Below are positions 6,121 to 9,498 of a DNA stretch of 9,498 bases, one piece after another (positions within the stretch are counted from its first letter, which is position 1; the number at the start of each line of letters is the position of its first letter). The notes under the pieces were generated by a model. It was given only the letters and a program-made list of their open reading frames with translations, did not search any database and had not been told where the DNA came from. Source of the stretch: Phycisphaerales bacterium (GTDB taxonomy: Bacteria > Planctomycetota > Phycisphaerae > Sedimentisphaerales > Anaerohalosphaeraceae); contig DSDH01000625.1 of the NCBI GenBank assembly GCA_011055475.1, positions 1 to 9,498 on the forward strand, written 5' to 3'. The translations under genes and the position numbers were made by a program.

Positions 6121-7310
6121 AGGTCACCATGCAGAAACCCGTCCTGCCCGTCGGCCCCGTGCACCCCCTGCAGGAGGAGATGGAGTATTTCCAGCTCACC
6201 GTGGACGGCGAGATCGTCACCGACATCGACGTGCGGCTCTCCTACAACCACCGCGGGATCGAGCAGATCAGCGAGACCCTGCAATTCGACCAGGTGCCGT
6301 TCCTGGTGTCCCGCATCTGCGGCATTTGCTCGGCCTCGCACCCCCTGGCCTATGTCCAGGCCGTGGAGGAGCTGGCGCAGATCACCCCGCCCGAGCGGGC
6401 CCTGTACGTCCGGACGATCATCAATGAGCTGGAGCGGATCCACAGCCACATCCTGTGGGTGGGCCTGGCCGGGCATTTCATCGGCTATGAGACGGTTTTC
6501 ATGTGGGCCTGGAAATACCGCGAGCCGGTCCTGGACCTCCTGGAGGCGATCACGGGAAACCGCAACAACTACGGCAACGTGAAGGTGGGCGGGTGCCGCG
6601 AGGATATCGATCCCGAACTGGTGCCGGAGATGCTCAAGGCCCTGGACCCCATCGCGCAGAAGATGGAGATGCTGACCAAGGCCGTGCTGGACGATCCGAT
6701 CCTGCACGCGCGGCTCAAGGGCGTGGGCATACTGAGCAAGGCCGATGCCATTCGCTACGCCGTGACCGGTCCGACCGCGCGGGCCAGCGGCGTGCCCATC
6801 GACGTGCGCCGGGACGATCCCTACGCCATGTACGGCGACCTGGACTGGAACGTCATCACGCAGGAAGAGGGCGACGTCTTCGCCAAGGCGGTGGTGCGTC
6901 TGCTGGAAACGCTCGAGGCGGTCAAGATCGTGCGTCAGGCCCTCCAGCAGCTTCCCGGCGGCCCCGTGGCCGTGGAGGTCCGCGAGATTCCGCCGGGCCA
7001 GGGCGTCGGCCACGTCGAAGCGCCGCGGGGCGAGACGTTCCACTATGTCCGCAGCGACGGCGGCAACCGCCCCGTGCGGCACAAGGCCCGGGCGCCGAGC
7101 TACGTGAACGTGCCGTCGTTCAAGGCGTCGTGCATCGGCCAGAAGATGTCGGACGTGATGATCACGCTGGCGGCGGTCGACCCGTGCTACAGTTGCACGG
7201 AGCGGATCGCCGTCGTCGACGCCCGGCACGGCAAGGTGTTGTACACCTATGAGGACCTGCTGCGCCGCAGCCGTGAGGAAACCGAACGAATCCGCGAACG
7301 CTTCGTGTAA
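6117..7310 (+). CDS. NuoD/EchE/HycE-like large catalytic subunit of group 4 [NiFe]-hydrogenase
   Basis: This 397-residue protein contains both Ni-binding motifs. The N-terminal one is RIC68GIC71SASH, the C-terminal one DPC357YSC360TER. All four nickel ligands are present, so a working H2-forming or H2-oxidising site is expected, unlike in complex I NuoD or the cysteine-less energy-converting hydrogenase-related (Ehr) proteins. Other family landmarks are PVGPVHP near the start, NHRGIE (42-47), NELERIHSH and NRNNYGNVKVGG. After the second motif comes a 34-residue tail opening IAVVDARHGK, reminiscent of the tail that HycI protease removes from HycE after DPCMSCTDR. No maturation protease or hyp genes lie within the window. 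The gene overlaps the NuoC-like gene by ATGA and has the only TAA among the clear operon stops. The reaction is 2H+ + 2e- to H2, reversible, at the cytoplasmic face of the membrane. Assignment to group 4 is confident; the subgroup needs a tree. Confidence 0.93.
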   Translation: MKVTMQKPVLPVGPVHPLQEEMEYFQLTVDGEIVTDIDVRLSYNHRGIEQISETLQFDQVPFLVSRICGICSASHPLAYVQAVEELAQITPPERALYVRTIINELERIHSHILWVGLAGHFIGYETVFMWAWKYREPVLDLLEAITGNRNNYGNVKVGGCREDIDPELVPEMLKALDPIAQKMEMLTKAVLDDPILHARLKGVGILSKADAIRYAVTGPTARASGVPIDVRRDDPYAMYGDLDWNVITQEEGDVFAKAVVRLLETLEAVKIVRQALQQLPGGPVAVEVREIPPGQGVGHVEAPRGETFHYVRSDGGNRPVRHKARAPSYVNVPSFKASCIGQKMSDVMITLAAVDPCYSCTERIAVVDARHGKVLYTYEDLLRRSREETERIRERFV

Positions 7311-7324
7311 CGGAGGCCGCCAAG

Positions 7325-9187
7325 GTGGATGTGATACTGCCGATTTGGGTGTTCGTGCCCGTGGTCGCGGGGTTTGGATTGCTTTTCGTGCCCGCTGCGC
7401 TGCGGCCTCTGCACAAGACGCTGGCCCTGGTGATTTCTCTGTTGGGTTGTATCGCCGCGCTGGCGCTGTACCGGGTGGGCTCGGCCACGTGGGAATGGGC
7501 CATCCCCGTGGAGCCATTCGCTCTGGACCTTCTGTTCGTGACGACGCCGCTGAACAGGTTTATTCTCCTGTTTGCCATGGGATTCGGCCTGGCGGTCGTG
7601 CTGTACTCTCTGCGGACAGCAGCGGCCGACGAATCGCCGGGTCTGTACTATGGATCCATCCTCATGACCCTGGGCGGTTCGGCGGGCATTCTACTCTCTA
7701 ATCATCTGCTCTGGCTGCTTCTGTTCTGGGAAGTGGTTACCGCCTCATTCTACCTGCTGATCGTGAGTGGTGGAAAGGGCTGCCGATTCGCGGCGACCAA
7801 GAGCTTTGCCATGATTGGCGCGTCCGATGCGGCGTTCTTACTGGGTGTCGCCCTGGTATGGGCCCAGTCAGGCACCTTCGTCATGTCCCAGTTGCGTGTC
7901 GAAACGGACTCCGGCGTGGGTATCGCCGCATTTCTGCTGCTCATGACGGCGGCCATCACCAAGGCCGGAGCCCTTCCTTTGCATACCTGGCTCCCCACCT
8001 GCGGAGAAGACTGCCATGCTTCCGTCATGGCCATCCTGCCGGCGGCGGTGGACAAGCTGCTCGGCATATACCTGCTTGTCATCGCCGCGACGCAGCTCTT
8101 CGTGCTACGGCCCGGCCCCTTGAGTCTGATACTGGCGGTCATCGGCGCGGCCACGATCCTGGCCGCCGTGATGGTCGCCATGGTGCAGCATAACGTCAAG
8201 AAACTGCTCAGCTACCACGCGATAAGCCAGGTGGGGTATATGATTCTGGGCATCGCCACGCTCACGCCGGTCGGCATCGCCGGTGGCGTCTTTCACATGC
8301 TCAATCATGCGATTTACAAGTGCTGCCTGTTTCTGTGCGGCGGCGCCGTGGAAAAGCAAACCGGCACGGCCGAGCTCGATGAGCTGGGCGGCCTGGGCAA
8401 CCGGATGCCGTGGACGTTTCTGGCGTGCATCATCGCGGCCCTGAGTATTTCGGGCATCCCGCCGCTGAACGGTTTCGTCTCCAAGTGGATGGTGTACCAG
8501 GGGGTGGTGGCGATGGGTCGCGATCAGACCGGCGCGGGGGCCGCGCTGTGGCCGGCGTGGCTGGCCGCCGCCATGTTCGGCAGCGCCCTGACGCTGGCCT
8601 CGTTCGTCAAGATCCTGCATGCACTGTTCCTGTCGCGGCGACCGTCACACCTGGACCACGTTCGTGAGGCCCCGGCGTCCATGCTCGCACCCATGCTGGT
8701 CCTGGCGGGCCTGTGCGTCCTGTTCGGCGTGGCCTATATGATGCCATTGGACCTCTTCATCGCCCCGGCGACGGGCCTGTCGACGGCCGCCGACAGCGGC
8801 GACTGGCTGGGTCTGTGGGATGCGCCGCTGGCTACCGCGTTTCTGCTGCTGGGCCTGGTCGTGGCCGGAGGTCTCCTGCTGGTGGCGATGCGGTCGCGCA
8901 CCGTCCGCTCCGTGCCGACGTGGAGTTGCGGCGAGGTGCCGCCCAATGACCGGATGATCGTCCCCGGCACGCACTTCTACAAGACGGTCTCGTCCCTGCA
9001 GCCCCTGCGGTGCCTGTACCGCCTGCAGGAGAAAGGCTGGTTCGACGTGTACGCCTATGGCGGCACGGTGGGCCAGGCGATCAGCCGCTTCCTGCGGTGG
9101 ATGCATTCGGGCGTGTTGAACACGTATCTGACGTGGGTGGTGGTGGGTCTGCTCGTCGTCCTGTACGTCCTGTGCGATATCTGGTGA
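7325..9187 (+). CDS. NuoL/HyfB/MrpD-like proton- or sodium-translocating membrane subunit
   Basis: This 620-residue protein starts at GTG 7325, with GGAGG at 7312-7316. It has about 14 or more membrane helices of the complex I/Mrp antiporter family (Proton_antipo_M). Ion-path residues are visible: E136 in LLFWEVVTASFY (helix 5), K213 in AAITKAGALPLHTWLP (helix 7), K244 in AAVDKLLGIYLL (helix 8), the HNVKKLLSYHAISQVGYM segment (289-306), HMLNHAIYK (324-332), and K387 in GIPPLNGFVSKW (helix 12). The C-terminal extension has WSCGEVPPNDRMIVPGTHFY (533-552) and a final helix (601-617), as in HyfB-type hydrogenase subunits rather than plain MrpD. The loop between helices 7 and 8 reads CGEDCHASVMAILPA instead of the commoner APSHVSALL, with two extra cysteines (C226, C230). 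Role: ion pumping driven by the hydrogenase, or the reverse. The ion is undetermined. Confidence 0.9.
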   Translation: MDVILPIWVFVPVVAGFGLLFVPAALRPLHKTLALVISLLGCIAALALYRVGSATWEWAIPVEPFALDLLFVTTPLNRFILLFAMGFGLAVVLYSLRTAAADESPGLYYGSILMTLGGSAGILLSNHLLWLLLFWEVVTASFYLLIVSGGKGCRFAATKSFAMIGASDAAFLLGVALVWAQSGTFVMSQLRVETDSGVGIAAFLLLMTAAITKAGALPLHTWLPTCGEDCHASVMAILPAAVDKLLGIYLLVIAATQLFVLRPGPLSLILAVIGAATILAAVMVAMVQHNVKKLLSYHAISQVGYMILGIATLTPVGIAGGVFHMLNHAIYKCCLFLCGGAVEKQTGTAELDELGGLGNRMPWTFLACIIAALSISGIPPLNGFVSKWMVYQGVVAMGRDQTGAGAALWPAWLAAAMFGSALTLASFVKILHALFLSRRPSHLDHVREAPASMLAPMLVLAGLCVLFGVAYMMPLDLFIAPATGLSTAADSGDWLGLWDAPLATAFLLLGLVVAGGLLLVAMRSRTVRSVPTWSCGEVPPNDRMIVPGTHFYKTVSSLQPLRCLYRLQEKGWFDVYAYGGTVGQAISRFLRWMHSGVLNTYLTWVVVGLLVVLYVLCDIW

Positions 9188-9195
9188 GGGCAGCC

Positions 9196-9498
9196 ATGGA
9201 GATCTTCTACGCGTTTATGATATTCATTGTGATCGCGGCGCTCATCGCCGTCGAAACCCGCCATCTGCTCAGCGCGGTCATCTGTATCGGGGCGGCGGGC
9301 TTCGGCGGAGCGATGATGTTTCTGTTCCTGCGGGCGCCCGATATCGCCATCACGCAGATCACGGTCGAGGTGCTCGCGTTGATCATCCTCATCCGGGCCA
9401 CGATCAACCGCCACAAGACCTTCGTCTCCGGCGACCGTCCGTTCTTCGGCGTGGTGGTCTCGGTGGTCATGCTGCTGATCGTGTTCATGGTCGGGGCC
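9196..9498 (+). CDS. MbhD/MrpA C-terminal-like (DUF4040) membrane subunit, 3' partial
   Basis: The ATG at 9196 lies 8 bases after the NuoL-like stop, with GAGGG at 9186-9190 as ribosome binding site, and the frame stays open to the window end (101 residues seen). It has three hydrophobic helices (about 3-19, 24-46 and 51-67) and the beginning of a fourth (85-101). The central segment LFLRAPDIAITQITVEVLAL matches the pattern APDxAxTxxxVxxxL of the DUF4040/MbhD family, which corresponds to part of the MrpA C-terminus in Mrp Na+/H+ antiporters and to MbhD in the Pyrococcus membrane-bound hydrogenase. It is often followed by MbhE/MbhF (MrpB-like), MrpC and MrpEFG homologues, so the operon probably continues past the window. 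Its presence favours an Mbh/Mrp-style ion module, possibly Na+-linked (inference). Confidence 0.8.
   Translation, partial: MEIFYAFMIFIVIAALIAVETRHLLSAVICIGAAGFGGAMMFLFLRAPDIAITQITVEVLALIILIRATINRHKTFVSGDRPFFGVVVSVVMLLIVFMVGA

Noticed and set aside
6090..7517. A 475-codon minus-strand frame opposite the large-subunit gene
   Set aside because: It is a mirror of a high-GC coding region, with no recognisable domain and repetitive Arg/His/Leu composition.

Overview
The window reads as part of a GC-rich, anaerobic bacterial genome. The upstream gene encodes a LamG-type lectin domain followed by a dockerin-like calcium-binding repeat, an architecture very common in Planctomycetota of the Phycisphaerae/Sedimentisphaerales type. 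That phylum assignment is inference from domain style and composition only.

Layout: (1) 1-861 is the 3' part of a LamG/dockerin protein unrelated to what follows. (2) 862-1218 is non-coding. It carries one good Rex-type operator (TTGTG-N8-CACAA, 1187-1204) and a weaker palindrome at 1120-1136. (3) 1219-1848 is a redox-sensing repressor gene, rex. It is full length in one frame but interrupted by TAA at codon 47, exactly where the family has Gln in the DNA-recognition helix. (4) 1873-9498 is a tight same-strand gene run with short gaps or ATGA overlaps, encoding a membrane-bound group 4 [NiFe]-hydrogenase. In order it holds: a HydB/AsrA-like two-cluster ferredoxin; a HydG/AsrB-like FAD/NAD-binding [2Fe-2S] reductase; a HycB/HyfA/CooF-like polyferredoxin; a NuoH/HyfC/EchB membrane anchor; a NuoB/EchC-like small subunit; a NuoC/EchD-like subunit; a NuoD/EchE/HycE-like large subunit with all four Ni-binding cysteines; a NuoL/HyfB/MrpD-like ion-pump subunit; and the start of an MbhD/MrpA-C-terminal-like membrane protein cut by the window end.

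Proposed working model (inference): the HydB-HydG pair is an NAD(P)H-linked electron-input/output module. The polyferredoxin passes electrons to the NuoB-like proximal cluster and the NiFe site, where protons and H2 are interconverted. The NuoH-, NuoL- and MbhD-like membrane proteins couple this to H+ or Na+ movement. Rex senses the NADH/NAD+ ratio, so a Rex operator in front of an NAD-linked hydrogenase makes physiological sense. The points most worth a second look are the combination of a sulfhydrogenase-type HydBG diaphorase with a group 4 energy-converting hydrogenase and Mrp-like parts, and the nonsense codon in rex.
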